From positions 3,224,001-3,288,000 of the forward strand of contig JAUTDP010000007.1 of the NCBI GenBank assembly GCA_033439795.1: 64,000 nucleotides of DNA, in the 5' to 3' direction. This DNA is from Sordaria brevicollis. Lineage: Eukaryota > Ascomycota > Sordariomycetes > Sordariales > Sordariaceae. How positions within the stretch are numbered: the stretch's first letter is position 1; every line of letters starts with the position of its first letter. The position numbers and the translations under genes are program-made. Positions 21,130-34,729 of this stretch are shown one piece after another. The notes under the pieces are model-generated. The model saw nothing but the letters and a program-made list of their open reading frames with translations, made no database searches and was not told where the DNA came from.

Positions 21130-24100
21130 CTAATCATACAACCCCTCATCCTCATCCCCTCCCGCCTCCTGGAACGGCGAAACCACTTCCTTGCCTTTAC
21201 CCTTCCCATTAGTCTCAATATCGACCGCTTTCCCCTTTCCCTTGCGATCCTTCTTCGTCGTAAATCCAGAGTCATCACCCATAGTGATGGATAGCACCCC
21301 ATTCCTGTTTGCATCCCCATGTCCATTAACCCCATTGACCTCGCCCTCCTTCTTCTTATCCTTATCCTTAGCACCCTCAAACATGGCCCTAACCTGCTCA
21401 TAATGTTCCAGCTCGCCCGCGCTGACGGAGGGAACAAGTTCCCTGTGGGCATCCAAAAAGTCTTGCTCCGTGACCATGACGCTGATGTCCTCCTTGGTGG
21501 CGTAGTGGTCGAAGAAGTTGGCCGTGGTTATCTGCTTGCCGTTCGGTCCGGCGGCGGCGTTGAGCTCACGGATCTTGGTGTCGACCAGCGTGGCTTGGCG
21601 GGTGACGGCCTTGAGCATGGCGTCGGAGCAGAGGGCGTAGAAGTCGGCGCCCGTGTAGGTGAAGGGAAGTCGCTCGGCGACGGAGCGGAGGGAGACCGTG
21701 GGGTGGAGGGTGAATCTGGATGTCGGTTAATATAAAATTTCACGGAAAAGGGGAAAGGGGGGAATGTATACGTACTTCCTAGTCAAAGCCTCCATGATAG
21801 TCACCTGCTTGTCGTGCGTGTCCGAAACACCCAGGTACAACATCTTGTCGAAGCGACCGGGTCTCAGCAGCGCAGGATCCAGTAGATCGGGTCTGTTGGT
21901 CGCACCGATGACGAACACACCGCCGCCTCCACCTTCGCCGCCCGACATGCCGTCAAGCTCCGCCAACAGCTGCGACACGATACGGTCCATCACGCCACCG
22001 CTGTCGCCCTGGTTGCCTCTCTTGGGGGCGACGGAATCCAACTCGTCGAAAAAGACAACGCAGGGCCGAGCATCGCGGGCGCGCTGGAACACCCTGCGCA
22101 CGTTGGCTTCGGACTCACCAATGTACATGTTGAGCAGCTCGGGACCCTTGACGGAGAAGAAGTTGAGGCTGTACTCGGTAGCGATGGCCTTGGCAAGAAG
22201 GGTCTTGCCGGTACCGGGAGGTCCATAAAACAGGATACCGGAGCGCTTCTTCATGCCCTTGGCGAACAGCTCGGGGCGTTCGAGCGGCAGCTGGATGGTC
22301 TCGGTGATGGCATCCTTGACGTTACCCAGACCACCAACGTCGTCCCATGTAACGTTGGGGATCTTGGGTGCGCCGATGGAATCGGCAAAGTTCTTGCGGG
22401 CGGCATCGACGGCGAGCTCGAAGTCCTGCTTGGTCAGACCAGAGGCCGAAGGACCACCGGCGAGCTGGATGTCGCGGAAGGTGACGCTGCCGGTTGTCTT
22501 GGCGGTGAGCTTCTCGAGGCGGGATCGCTGAGCAACCAAGGCACGGTCAACGACATCAACGAGGTCACCTGCAACGAGGGCGGCGGTCTTGAGGGCAATG
22601 CCGCTGAGATCCACCTCGGGGTCAAGACCGATGCCGCGGTCGGCGAGGATGGAACCGAGGATGCCTTCTCTCTCGGCCTCATCGGGGGCGTTCATCTCCA
22701 ACTCGTGAGTGAAGAGGGCACGAATGCCATCAGGAACCTTCTCGACCTCGGTAGTGGTGGCAATCAGAACCCTCGCGTCGGCCAGGATCTCCTTGATGGA
22801 AGACACCATGCGGTCGGCAGTAAGAGCTTCAATGTGGCGGACGAGGAGAACACATGATTCGGGACCACAGCTCATAGCACGTTCAGCGCGCGATGTCAGG
22901 AATCCGGCGGTCTTGACATCGCCGCCACCACCGCCGCCACCATCGTTCACGATATCATAAGCGTCAATGGCGAATGTGTGTAGACCAATATCGGAACAGG
23001 CTTGCATAGCGGTGGCTGCCTTGCCGATATGCCTTTGCGTCGAGACCAAAAGAATGGCCAGCGGTGGCAGATTGAGATGAAGCGCAGGCTTACTAGTGGC
23101 GGCAGCCATAAGCTCGCGGAGTTTCCTCCTGAGCGACGAAACATACTGCTTCTCTGGCTCCAATGTTTGCAGTTGAGCAGGTGATCCTGGGTTTTGCTGG
23201 TGCTTGGGAAGCTTCTTGATTCCCAGGTAGTACTGCCAGCTGTTTGATATCGTACCCGGGACGCGGCCTGTAACGGATCCTGTTTGTTCCAGGTGCGTGA
23301 GCGAGATATCCACACAAGCGATTCCGCCCCATGGGTCCTCTTCCTCCTCGCCGTCGATGGTTTCCGTGACGTCCTGCTTCATTGCCTGGACATGACCAAC
23401 CCTGAACCAGGCAACATCATCGTAATGCAGGCTTTGTCCGGGTCGCGTTGCGGCAATCAGACCAAGAACCTCATCAATGGCGGAGTCCTCCCCAGGATTT
23501 GTAGTTTCCTGGAGAGCCTTGCCCAGCTGGGTGTCAATGGGCACAGCAATGAGGTCTCCAGTCTTGAGGACCCGCAACCTCCGCTCAAAATAGTGTTTCA
23601 GACCAGCCATGACGGCAGACTGTACGTCCCGCTCAACCGCAGTGGGTGTCCTCACATGTTGCAGGATCACTTCGCGAGCAAAAGGCGGCTTCAAAGAGGT
23701 GCTGGTCTTTGATTGGGCCGCGACGCCCTTCATGATGGGATTTGAAGGGCGCTTGATCGGTGATAGGCGGAGATAAGGAGGGTTTTCCAAGTTTGCGAGC
23801 AGAATAGGAGAAGTGTAGACCGGTGGGCTCGCCTTTTGCGACTGCGCCTCGAAGAACGACGAGTTCCGGCTATCACTCCTAGAGTGATGTATCCTGGTCG
23901 CCGAGCGGTTTGAATAGCCTTCAGGGAGGCCGAAAACCCTCGCAGGTCTCCAGTTAATCTCCTCTGCTTCTTGCTGCACAAAGCTTCCCAGGCCAAATGC
24001 GCCAAGCCCGTTAGAAGGAGGTTCAGAGGCCGCCTCAACTCGTACCCAATCTCCAGAGAAGCAGCCTACCCTGGTAAGATCCCTCATATCCACATAGATG

Positions 24101-25398
24101 CGCGCTTCTTCGTCATCTTCAGGTGTAGGTTTGGGGTGGAGTAGCTCGGGTGGGATGGGTTTCATCAACCCCTGGGCCTTAAAGAGCCGGCCACGAGGTC
24201 GGTCAGGTCTGGCGGTGGTGGCAGTATAGCTCGAGATAACTGACCCAGGACCGTTGGTCTTTCTGCCCCTGACTGTCTGAGGAGTGCCCGCTCCTATTGT
24301 TGATTGGCCCGTGACCGTAGTGGGCAGAGTAGGGACCTGGAGGGATATCATTTCGTCTAGAGAATCGTCCGACAGGTTATCCTCATCTTCTCCGGCTTGT
24401 GGCTCAAACTCGGTATCGTCTGCGTCGGTCTCGGCTGTTTGGCCATCGGCCTTGCTATCGCGATCTTCCTCGGCCGCCGAGTAGTAGGCATCTTCGTCGT
24501 CTTCCGCAACCCCGTTCAGCTTACGGCCCTGTTGCTGTACTGGCGCAGGGTTGCACTTGCCCTTGCTTGTGCGCGTTCTCGACACAATGATCTTTGTAGT
24601 AGGAGCGAGTAGACCTTGCGCCACAGGTTCGCAGAGCGTTATCCTTCCTGGAGCCGGAAGTTGGTGGGTAACTGGGTGAGGCGGTAGCGGCAACGGGAAG
24701 AGATCACCAGAATGGACAATCTTAAGGGTTCCGAGAGCAGTACGTAGAGCAGCTGTCAGATGTTCCTCGGGGCTAGCATCGGCACGAGCCTTGCCCTTGC
24801 CGTTGACTGGGTGTTCACGGAAAAAGGTTCCCTCGCCATTTTCCAGTCTCTTGGCCAATTCGCCATCGAGGCTAACGAAAACCGTATCCAGCTCAATAGC
24901 CGAAACGTCCAAGATCAGAATCTCAATGCCTCCCTTGTTATGACCGGACAGCTTCGAAGGCGCAACCTGCTGGAGGTGTGTCGCGAAAGACTGAAGGGCG
25001 AGCGAGGAGGGTGAGAACTGTACGGTAGACGGCGCAACAGTGGAAGATCGTGTGACAGGTATAATGGACCAATTGTTTGCCTCGGGGGTCTGGCTCGGTG
25101 CCCAGGGAGCAATTGCGACGTAAACGGTGTCCTGGCTATCTCCGTCTGTCAAGGTAGAATATCCAGTTAGTCAGAGCTCATAATTCAAAACGGGACGAAA
25201 CCGCAATAGGGGCAAACAGGTCAACGTACTAGCCCAGAGATGAGGAAAGAGGTCGGCAAAGAGGTCGGTAGCAATGACACCAACGTCGCCCTTGACATGG
25301 GCATCGAGGACCAATTTGGCTGACAAGGCGGGCTTGTCCTGTCTGCGTCTTCGGACCCTTTTCCTGCTCGAGGCAGGGGTTGTGTTGGGGACGGTCAT
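21130..25398 (-). CDS. pex6: Peroxisomal biogenesis AAA-ATPase PEX6
   Basis: With PEX1, PEX6 forms the hexameric motor that extracts the import receptor PEX5 from the peroxisomal membrane. Exons: 25230-25398, 21776-25145, 21130-21715; introns are 84 nt (25146-25229) and 60 nt (21716-21775), both with GTACGT donors. Junctions rebuild HLWANGDSQDTVYVAIAPW and ALTRKFTLHPTVSLRSVAER in frame. The N-terminal half is the PEX6 substrate region. The D1 ATPase (about residues 690-950) is degenerate: STQRHIGKAA stands where Walker A should be. The D2 domain has Walker A GPPGTGKT near residue 1030, Walker B VVFFDELDSVAP, and GATNRPDLLDPALLRPGR. The full product is 1,374 residues, close to the roughly 1,380 I recall for Neurospora PEX6. 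The tail is Gly/Lys/Asp-rich and disordered. Confidence 0.93.
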
Positions 25399-26100
25399 TG
25401 CAGAGGTGCGTCGGTGTTAGTGTAGGCAGAGGCACGGTAGCAAATCGGAGCCGGTTGCTCAAGATGAATTCGAGATGCAGTGGTCGGTCGGTCGGTTGGC
25501 GCAAGATGGTCTGTTCCTGGGAAGAATATGGTGTTGTCGAGGTTGAAGATTATTTACTGCCCCCCCCCATGCCGGTCAAAGTCCCCCACAACTAGTGACA
25601 CTAGAGACTGCCGTGTACACCGCGGAAGTGATTTGGAGTTCAGCTGCAACGAAACACGGCGGAGACAATGCCGAACAATATAAGGTAGTGTAGCCAGGGC
25701 GCGTGGCAACCCAGAATGCAAGTGGCTTGGGAAAAGGGAATTGCGATTTGGGGTTGTTGCACACCGCAGTTGATTAGGAGAGAGATGGTGTTGTCGCAAA
25801 CTGAGAACACCAAAAAGAATTACAGTGCCCGATAGTATGATTTGGAGAGAGCAGGCCCAGGAGATGCTCTTCCGTTCGCTCCATGTTTCGGTTCGGTTGA
25901 TCCCCAAATGGCCAGCACGGTCATTCGCTGGACGCAGTCTCCCCGGCCACTCCCCGGCCATTCCCCGTCTTCAGCTTCGGCTCCTCCCTCCTCTTTGGCC
26001 GAGGCACATGGCCGGCGGCCCGCACAGCGGTAAGGAGCTGTTACGTAAAACCAGGGTTAGGGTCTAGTACATGGTTATGACGGAACTGCAATGTTGGTTT
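25399..26100. promoter_or_regulatory. PEX6 upstream region
   Basis: Normal base composition with CpA and TpG still frequent. It has a C-run at 25560-25567. No other gene is evident. Confidence 0.45.
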
Positions 26101-27529
26101 AAGCTTGAATGCTCTACCAGCGAAACTCTTTAATATCTGTAGATCATATACCTCAGATTATACTACAGTCAAGCTCATCCTACTTTGAACTAGAATATCT
26201 GCTTGCGTTCAGCTCTGTTCGGTCTCTTGAGGAGATAGCCTATCTGTACTGTTAGAAAAGTCTTAGTCGACTGTCGGCCAGAAATAAAATAAAGTATAAC
26301 CTCACAAATATTGGGGTTAGGGATATAATAAGAGTATTGTCGGAATTGTTGATTTTTGCTAGATTTTCCAAACTTAAAGCCCGTTTTCACCAATGTTATC
26401 TTCACTTCTCTTTACCCCTCTTAAGATATTTACTATTAAGATAAGGTTTTTAGCAAAGATAATTCAATGGGTACCAGAATAAAGAAACCGTTTTAATCTA
26501 TATTTAGAGTAAAAAATCAGCAAAATCCTCATATACCGTTCTATTTTCTACGATTTTTTTTCGCGGAGTTACTTAAAGTTGAACATTTCTACTACAATCG
26601 ACTAAGACCTTTTTAACAGTGTAGATAAACCACCCCCTCTTAAAACAGGAGTTCAATTGGAGCTCACTATGTAACTGCCATATTAATGCTTAGTCTCAGC
26701 TCAGACCCACTTAACCTCCGAAACCCCACCCCCCCCTTTCTACGGTAGCAAGTCTGAACGGGTTTTACGCATTTTGGTCGTATACGGCAAAGTAATATAA
26801 GATTTTACTCTAATCAAAATAACGCTAAATTTTACTACCATTAAAATAATATCGGCCACTAACGCATACATTATTACAACGCTATTAAAATATTACTTTT
26901 ATTAAAATAATATTTATAATATTAAATTCGGATTTTAACCAAATTGGAATATCGTTTTAAAAATTAGACTTTCTACCGCTTTCTAATCATCGCCCTATAT
27001 TCGTCCTTAATTTGCCTAATTTAACGTTTAAATTAATTTTACCCCCAATTAACCTTCTTAATCCTTTAATACCGATATTAATTAACCCTTAAAAAATATA
27101 TATAAATATTATAATTTTTCCTAATTTATTAGCGAATTATTGGGACTAAAGTATATTGCCCGAATTTCGTACGCCTACCCCTTTACTACCTAATCCTAAA
27201 TAATATTTTATTTCCGAAACCTAAAAACTTTAAAAGAAATATTATAACTCTATATAATAATTCTTTTACGGTTGGATTAAAATAAATTAATCCGACAATT
27301 AGAAATCGGGGGTTTATATTATATAATTCGTTAATATTCTTAAGGATAAAAACGTTCGAAGTATTTTATAACGTTAAAATATATTTATTTAATTTAAAAG
27401 CGAATTTTATTTATATAAAATTAAAACTATTAATTAAAAATTCACTTCTCTTATATAGAAATTTCGTAATTAAATTTAATAATAACGTTGGTCGAATATT
27501 TTAATAAAAATTATAATATTTAATTAATT

Positions 27530-29900
27530 AATGGAAGATATTATTAAGAATAAACTTCGCTAAGACGGCTTAATTATTTTTTTATCCTTCGTTAAATTAA
27601 ACGTTTATTTTATATTTAGGGGTAACGCGCCTTATAATATTAAAAATTTATATAATACTTAATAAATTTCGGACGTAATTAAATAAAATATATTAATAAT
27701 AAAATTTCGGGCTCTTATATTATATTTACTCTTTATATTTTTAATAATTTATTAACGCTCCCGTTAAAAAGCTTATTAAATCCGATCCGATTAAAAGGAG
27801 CGCGCTTTAACCTATATTATTATAATATTTAATATTATTATAAATATCCGCGCCTTACGTATTACGGACTTCTTCCCGCAAATCCTAAATTTATATTTAT
27901 ATACGAATAATATTAGGAAGTATATATAAAATACTATATTTAAATTTAGTATATATACTTCTTATAATAAAATTAACGACGCTATTAAAGCTCTTACGGA
28001 AATTACTAAAATTAATATTCCAATTTCCGTTTTCCTTATAATATTTAAACTAATTTTTTTAATATAATTTTAAACGTATTGTATTTAATCCAAACTTCGT
28101 TATAATTTATAATAATTATAATTATTTCAATACTATATAAAACCCGGGTATCGGTAAACGTAATATAATATATAATTTTATTATATATTTATTTATAAAT
28201 AGCCCGGACGTACGCGGCCTATTTCGATTAAATTAATTCCAATTTACCGTTCTATTTAGGATTAATTAAATTATCCTTTCGTTTACCTTAACGCCATTTA
28301 TATTTCCTTTTATTACCTATTTATTTATTATTAAAAGGTTATAATCTTTATTCCCCGTTATTTCCAAATAGGATATCCTTCTTACTTTCCCCTTCCTTAA
28401 TAAGCGCTAATACCGGATATATAAAAATTATATCCTCTAAACCCTTACTATTAACGAAAACGAAAGAGAATTAATTAGCGTTTACTATCTTTATAATAAA
28501 TTATTTTTTAATTTATTAAAAATAGAATTATAATAATTCGGTAATAGGCTATTCCTAATTTACGGCGATTAAAAAACGATTTTATTTATCCGTAAAATTA
28601 TATCCGCTTAATTAAAAGCGCAATTTATATATAATTAGAAGTAATAGATAGTATTTATTCCGGCCTTCTTTTATATTAAATTCAATTTTATTAATTTAAT
28701 TTTTTACTATTTTTAGCCTCTAATTAAATTAGATACTTATAGGCTTAGCCGGATTAAATATATTAAATAATAAAAGACGGAATTTTATTATAGGTTACAA
28801 TTTCTCTATAATATATTTTACTCTAAGATATTCGCCTTTCTTATAAGGAACCTTATTTAAAATAAATTCTTCGATTTTAATATTATAAATAAATAAATTA
28901 TAAGGACAATTATCGTAGAAGTTTTTCGGATATATAATTTATATTACTTATTTATTTAATTCGATTATATATACGCCGAAATCTTTATTATAGAAGGATA
29001 TACTAATAAATACGCTAATAATTAGCCTGGGTATATTAATATACAATTTCGGAATATTTATCGATATTTATACGTTATTCGGGTTTTTTTTATCCTATCC
29101 CGTATTATTAACGTTAGGAATTATAATATTTTTAAATAAATAATTAATTTTTTACTACTCTTCTTCTACAATAGAAAGAGTATTAATTATAGGCTAGAAA
29201 TACTTTACTTTTCGTAACTCCTACGCCCCGAAGTAACGGATTACGCGCTATTGTAGGCTATTTTACGGTCCGGGCTTATACGATATATTACAACCGGTAA
29301 TAATTAAAAGGAAATCGATCTAATATTAAAATATATTAATCGATCCTTTACCTTCGATTTAAAATATAATAAAAACTCGATATATAATATTAAATTTATA
29401 TTCACTAAAATATTTACCATTGGCCTAATTACTATAATTATTCGGAAAATAATCGAATTAGAATTTGGGCGATTTAGCGGTAATAAATATAATAACCCTT
29501 CGGTTAATAAAGACGTTATTAATTATATTTATAAAATTTATATAAATAGGTTCGTAATTTAGTATTATAAATATTTTAACCCCGTTAATTTTAATACTTT
29601 AAATTTATAATATAATAACCTCAACGTCTTATTTACGGGGGCTTTCGATCGGTTTAATAATAAAGAAATATAGTCGGAACGTATTGAAGACTACGAATAT
29701 TTCGGTTTTATTAACGAATCCGAAATAAATAGCGATAATATTATTATAATTAATAGTATACAAAACGCGGACTCTAATAATAATATTAAAATAGCTTAAT
29801 TAATAATTAATTTAAACCGTTTACAATTTAGCGCGGCAATCCCTATAAACCCCGCTATAATAAGACCTACGAACCGCTCTACCGGTAATATATCCTTATA
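27530..29900 (+). pseudogene. RIP-inactivated relic resembling fungal DUF6589 proteins
   Basis: Reading plus-strand frames through TAA/TAG stops gives a coherent protein with the order seen in DUF6589 proteins as I remember them. First comes a helical segment with APVKKLIKSDPIKRSALQP (about 27755-27815). Next is a Y-N-N-Y-N aromatic stretch followed by GIGKRN (about 28105-28160; a YDNF-type motif before mutation). Then follow YGD-KT (28561-28575), an F-Y-I-K-F-N segment (about 28670; FHxKxN type), and GNNQKEIDLILKYINRSF (about 29300-29350). RIP explains every stop and the D-to-N and H-to-Y changes. The family is of unknown function and abundant in fungal repeats. At least one frame change occurs near the 5' end (an intron or an indel). 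The match is by memory of motif order, so moderate confidence. Confidence 0.55.
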
Positions 29901-32090
29901 TAAATACTATATATTATAAATACCGTAGTTATACGCCTCGTATTTTATTATAATTATTATAATTCGCTTAGATATTTATAGCGGTAAATTCTATTAAAAT
30001 AATTAATAGATATTATTCTAATTAAAGTCGATTAATATTAATAAATTACCCAGTAATTAAATAATTTATTTATTATAATTAATAGCAATTAATTAAAATT
30101 TTAATTTTTATTTAATATATATCGTTTATTAACCGTTATATATTTCTCTAACCTAGGATTTCGTTTACTTTATCCTATTTATTAATTACTACCGTTCGTT
30201 TCATTATCCGTTTTTATTTTAATTAGATAAATTAATTAGCGATAAGATTTATTCCCGGCTATAATTAGCACTATTAAAGATTTATTATAAATTACGATTA
30301 GCGTTATCCTAATTAGGATTAATACGTTTATAAGAACTACCTTTTATACCCTTCCTCTTTCGAGCCTTCCTTTTATAACTTTCTCTTCTTTAACCTCTCT
30401 TTCTTTAATCGTTATTTCCTCCTTGACTTATTATTATATTCGAACGACTTACTTTAATTATAATAATAATTATTACCTTACTCTAATTATAATAACAATT
30501 ATTACCTTATTTAAATTATAATAATAATTATTACCTTCGCCCGTAATAATTATACTTCTAAAAAGCGGTACGAGGGCGGGATCGTAGAAAGTAACTTTTA
30601 TCGAAAACTTTAATACCGATTAAATTCTATTTATCGGCAATATCTACGATATAAAGAAATTATAGAAATTATAATACCCCCCCTTCGAATAATATTATAA
30701 TCTAAAGATATATTCGGAGTAGAACGCTATTAACCTTAAGGTAATATTAATTAAGAATAAATATTTAAATTACGCTAAATATTATAATCTAGATTATATT
30801 TATAGAACCCCCTAATTATCGATATTTAAATAATATAAAGATTTAAATTATATTTTTATTAATTAGGACCCTATTCCTTTAAAAGGCAAACTATTCGATA
30901 TAGAAAAAATTTATAAAGGGATGCTAAACGGATAAATTTTAACGTATAAAATAAATATAGCCTTAATACTATAGAAATAAGAAGCCATCTCTATAATAGG
31001 ATATAAATTATTAAATATAATATATAATTATATAGATTATAATTATAAATATTCCTATCTTTCGTTTTAAATAAATATTATTATAATTAGAATTATAATT
31101 TTCAATTCCGATTATAGTAATAATAGTCCTAATTTTATTAAATCGAATTCTAATTTAGCTTATTCCTATTAAAATAAAACGTAATTATTTATCCAATATC
31201 CTAAGAAATATTATTCTAATTAGAATTAATAAACGTAATTCTAATTATAATAATAATTTACTATTTTGAACCTATTATATAAAGCCCTATTTATATTATT
31301 TTAATTAAAATAATATATAGCGATTTACTTAATTTACGAACGTATTTATAAATATATATTAATATCCGCTAATTGCTAATTAATTTAAACTTTTAATTAA
31401 TTTTAAAACCCCTAACGAAAAAAAAGGTTAAATAAATATAACCTTCCTAAGTTACATTACCCTATATAATATAGCGCTATTAAATTTTATTAATCTATAA
31501 ATTAGTAATATAATACGTACGGTTAAAAGAGCTTCTATAAACGATTTACCTATATAAGCGGTCGCTATATATAATAACGACCTTATTAAACTTATATAAA
31601 ATATATTTATAAATAATATTTATATCCCCGGAATAATTATCGTTATACTATATATCGTATTATACGCGATTAAAACCGGCCCTTAGTACTCTAAGAACCC
31701 CTATTTTATAAAATAGAACGATTCGTATCCTTATATATATAGCGGGTACTATATAAATGATTAATTTCGTATTTAATAAATATTCTCATTCTTTATTAAA
31801 CGAAGGGACGGTTATATTACGTTTAACCCTTCCCGCTCTATAAAGGGTAAAACTATAGAAGTAGCGGGCCCGTTTATATTCCCGGGTTATTTATTAACGA
31901 TTTTTATACTAATAAATAATATTATAGGAAATACCTATAATATAATTACTTTAACCGGTATATAATTAAAGAATTACATAGAAAATTTTAATAAATACGG
32001 TTAATTTTTTAAACCCCTTACGGATAACGATATTTAAAAGTACGGCTTTATTAATAATTAATTTAAATAAATTTATAACCGTTATATTTA
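29900..32090. other. Unassigned RIP-mutated spacer
   Basis: Between the DUF6589-like and the helicase relics. Apart from the 29 bp tandem repeat I cannot hold a single convincing protein frame here; it may contain introns or the helicase 5' end. Confidence 0.4.
30451..30537. repeat. 29 bp tandem repeat, three copies
   Basis: Copies start at 30451, 30480 and 30509, each ending in ATTACCTT with the core TAATTATAATAA. The copies differ at a few positions. It lies between the DUF6589-like and SNF2-like relics. Confidence 0.85.
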
Positions 32091-34367
32091 CGTAATTTCT
32101 TATATTTTATTATATAATTTATCGAATATTAAATATAACGCCGCAATTAAGAGCGTTATAATTAAATTAAATTAATTAAAATATAATAACGACCTAGCCC
32201 TTACCTTTAATTATAATACCTTTAATTATTTTATATTAATATTAGGAGAAATTTAAAGCGAAGAGAAAATCGTCGAACTTAAAATAAATTTTAAAGAATT
32301 TCCCCTTTTCTATAAAAAAGAAAATACTTTACGCTTTTTCTTTAATATATTTAAAATAATCAATTAGATTATGTAAATTATATAAAATAGTAAAGATAAT
32401 TAAAATAAAGTTTACGCTAAAGTATAAACGGAGATTTAAAATTCTACGTATATTAAAAACCTAATTACCAAATATTACCTACTATAGAAATATTTTTCTA
32501 ACGCCGAATTTATTATCGGTAATACCCGTATTATTAATAAAATTATCGCCAACTACGATAGTAAAGAAGAGATTTCGCCTCCCGCGTTTAATTATTTATC
32601 GTATAAGGGTAAATACGATTAAGCGAATTAAGATATAAATAAAAAAGAGAAACGTAATCTTCTCACTTATTAAATTACCGGTAAATTTATTCTATTTTAA
32701 TTATAATTAATTTAATTACTCTAATTATAATAATATTAAATTAATATTAATTTCCGATAAATATTTATATTATTTATAAGTTATTAAATTCTCTTTTTCG
32801 TAATATTATATTTACAAATAAAATCGGTATAAGGAAAACGTTAATTTATAATATAATATTCTTAATATAATATTTATAATTTAAATTTAATTACGAATAA
32901 AGGAAATTAATTAAAGCCTACCCGAACTTTATTATATTCCCGCTATCCTTAATACTTTAAACGTTTATTGAATTTTATTAAACGTTTAACGATTTAAAAA
33001 TTTAAATTTAATATTAAAGTCCCGGCTAAATACTTAAAACCGATATAAAAAAAGTACGTATATTAATTATATTAAAATTCGATAATTTAATATAAAAATA
33101 TATAAAAAAAAGAGGAGATCCTATAATAATTAAGATTATTATTTTAATTATAGCCTCTACTATCGTTAAATAGTAAATAATTAAAAATAAAAAGTTTATT
33201 CCGAAACGTAATATTCCTAAGGATTATAATTTATTTTATATCGGCGTAAAAGGGCGTACGGAAGTTAATATAGGCGGTAAATAATTAAAAAAACCCGGTT
33301 AATTTAACGAAGACGACGACGAAATAAATAACGGATAATTAAATAATAAAAATAATAACCTAATTAGTACTATAAATATAGCCGAAGAAGAGGCTAAAAA
33401 ATTAAAAGGTAGTATTAACCCCGAGGATAACTTTTTAAATATTTAAAATCGGTAAATCTTTATTTTAATTAGAATTCCCGTTTTTATTATAATAAAAATA
33501 ATAAATATAACGTATTAATATTTTATAGGCCTAAAAAAATATATATTATACGGGTTATTAGAATTAATATTATAACGATTAAAAATATTAAATTCTAAAA
33601 TATTATTATCGACGAAACCTAATTTACGAAGAATATTAATTCTATAATTATTAAAATAATTAAAATATTATTTACCCTAACCCGCCTACTATATTTTACG
33701 ACCCCTATATTAAATCGTTTCGGAGATATCCTATCGTTTACTAATTTAATTTAGGAATTATATTTAAAAGGCGTTTTTAAACTCCCGGCTAAATATAAAT
33801 TAATTATAAAATTAATAAATAATTGCGAATATATTGGTTTTTATAATAACGGTCCCGATAATATCGTTTAAATGGGGACGTTATAAGCTATTAAGGACGC
33901 CTTTTAAAAAATTAAAATTAAATAGGGTTATAAATAATAATTTCTCTATTTAGGTATTTAATAAATTATTTCGATAACGGACTTTAATAGGATTACGGCC
34001 GGCCTATTTACTTAAATTATAAATTATATTAAAATAATAATTATTAATCGGAGGATAACGATCCCTATATGCCTCCTTAATAGTATAACGATATATTTAT
34101 CCGCCGATATCCTTACTATAAAAGTATATTCTATCTACTTCGAATATAAATTAAAAAAAAAAAAGGTATAATTAATTACCGATAAAATCGTTAAAAATAT
34201 TTTTATAAATCCTTATAATTTTAAAATTGAAAATATTAACCCCCCTATTATTAAAGGGAGCGATAAGTAAATCGCCCTTAATATAACCTTAATCCGTTTA
34301 AATTAATTCTTAATGTAAAATATTAAAGGGTTAAGGATATTATTTTACGATTTTATTATAAGGGGGT
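32090..34367 (+). pseudogene. SNF2-type helicase/ATPase relic, N-terminal portion (before the gypsy insertion)
   Basis: One plus-strand frame carries the SNF2 motifs in the right order and spacing. Motif I, IGIRKT, is at about 32824-32841 (GxGKT with one G-to-A change). Motif Ia, NFIIFPLSLIL followed by TFIEF, is at about 32928-32978. Motif II, IIIDET-F (DEAQ-type), is at 33601-33621. Motif III, TTPILNRFGD, is at 33698-33727. The frame continues without a length change up to the 5' LTR at 34368. Stops are only TAA/TAG where Gln, Trp or Arg is expected. The region before motif I (from about 32.1 kb) also reads coherently but I do not recognise it. The gene continues at 41607. It is inactive because of RIP and the insertion. 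Confidence 0.75.
34363..34367. repeat. Target site duplication, left copy
   Basis: GGGGT directly before the 5' LTR, matched by AGGGT at 41607-41611. The single G/A difference is what RIP would cause after insertion. Confidence 0.75.
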
Positions 34368-34620
34368 TATTACGGCGCTAGCGGACAGGGTCCCTATCTG
34401 GCGGACTAGTTATCGCTCGGGCGGTCACCTAACAAAGGTTAACCGCACCAGCGTACGTAACTACGTACCACCTTCGTAAATCGCCCGCGCCCAAGTATAA
34501 AACCCTAGCACGGGGCGTACCCTTTATTCGTTTCTTCTTTTCTTCTTTATTTTATAATTCTATAATAAACCTAAATTTAACGTATTAAACTTATCTCTCG
34601 TAATTACGTCGCTCGTAACA
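34368..34620 (+). repeat. 5' LTR, 253 bp
   Basis: Begins TATTACGGCG (TGTTACG before RIP, judged from the inverted CGTAACA end) and ends CTCGTAACA. It contains GTATAAAACCC at about 34494-34504 as a probable TATA element, followed by a pyrimidine-rich TTTCTTCTTTTCTTC stretch. It is less mutated than the interior, with several CpA/TpG left. Confidence 0.93.
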
Positions 34621-34729
34621 ATTATAAAATTATTTTTAATATATTAAAGAAATATCTAAATATCCTAAATTTATTTACCGATTAAAATAATTATAATATA
34701 TACCCCCGTAATTAATTATAATAGCGTAT

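Noticed and set aside
26051..26320. GGGTTAGGG-like stretches at 26053 and 26312 as interstitial telomere repeats
   Set aside because: Only about one and a half TTAGGG units each and not tandem; expected by chance.
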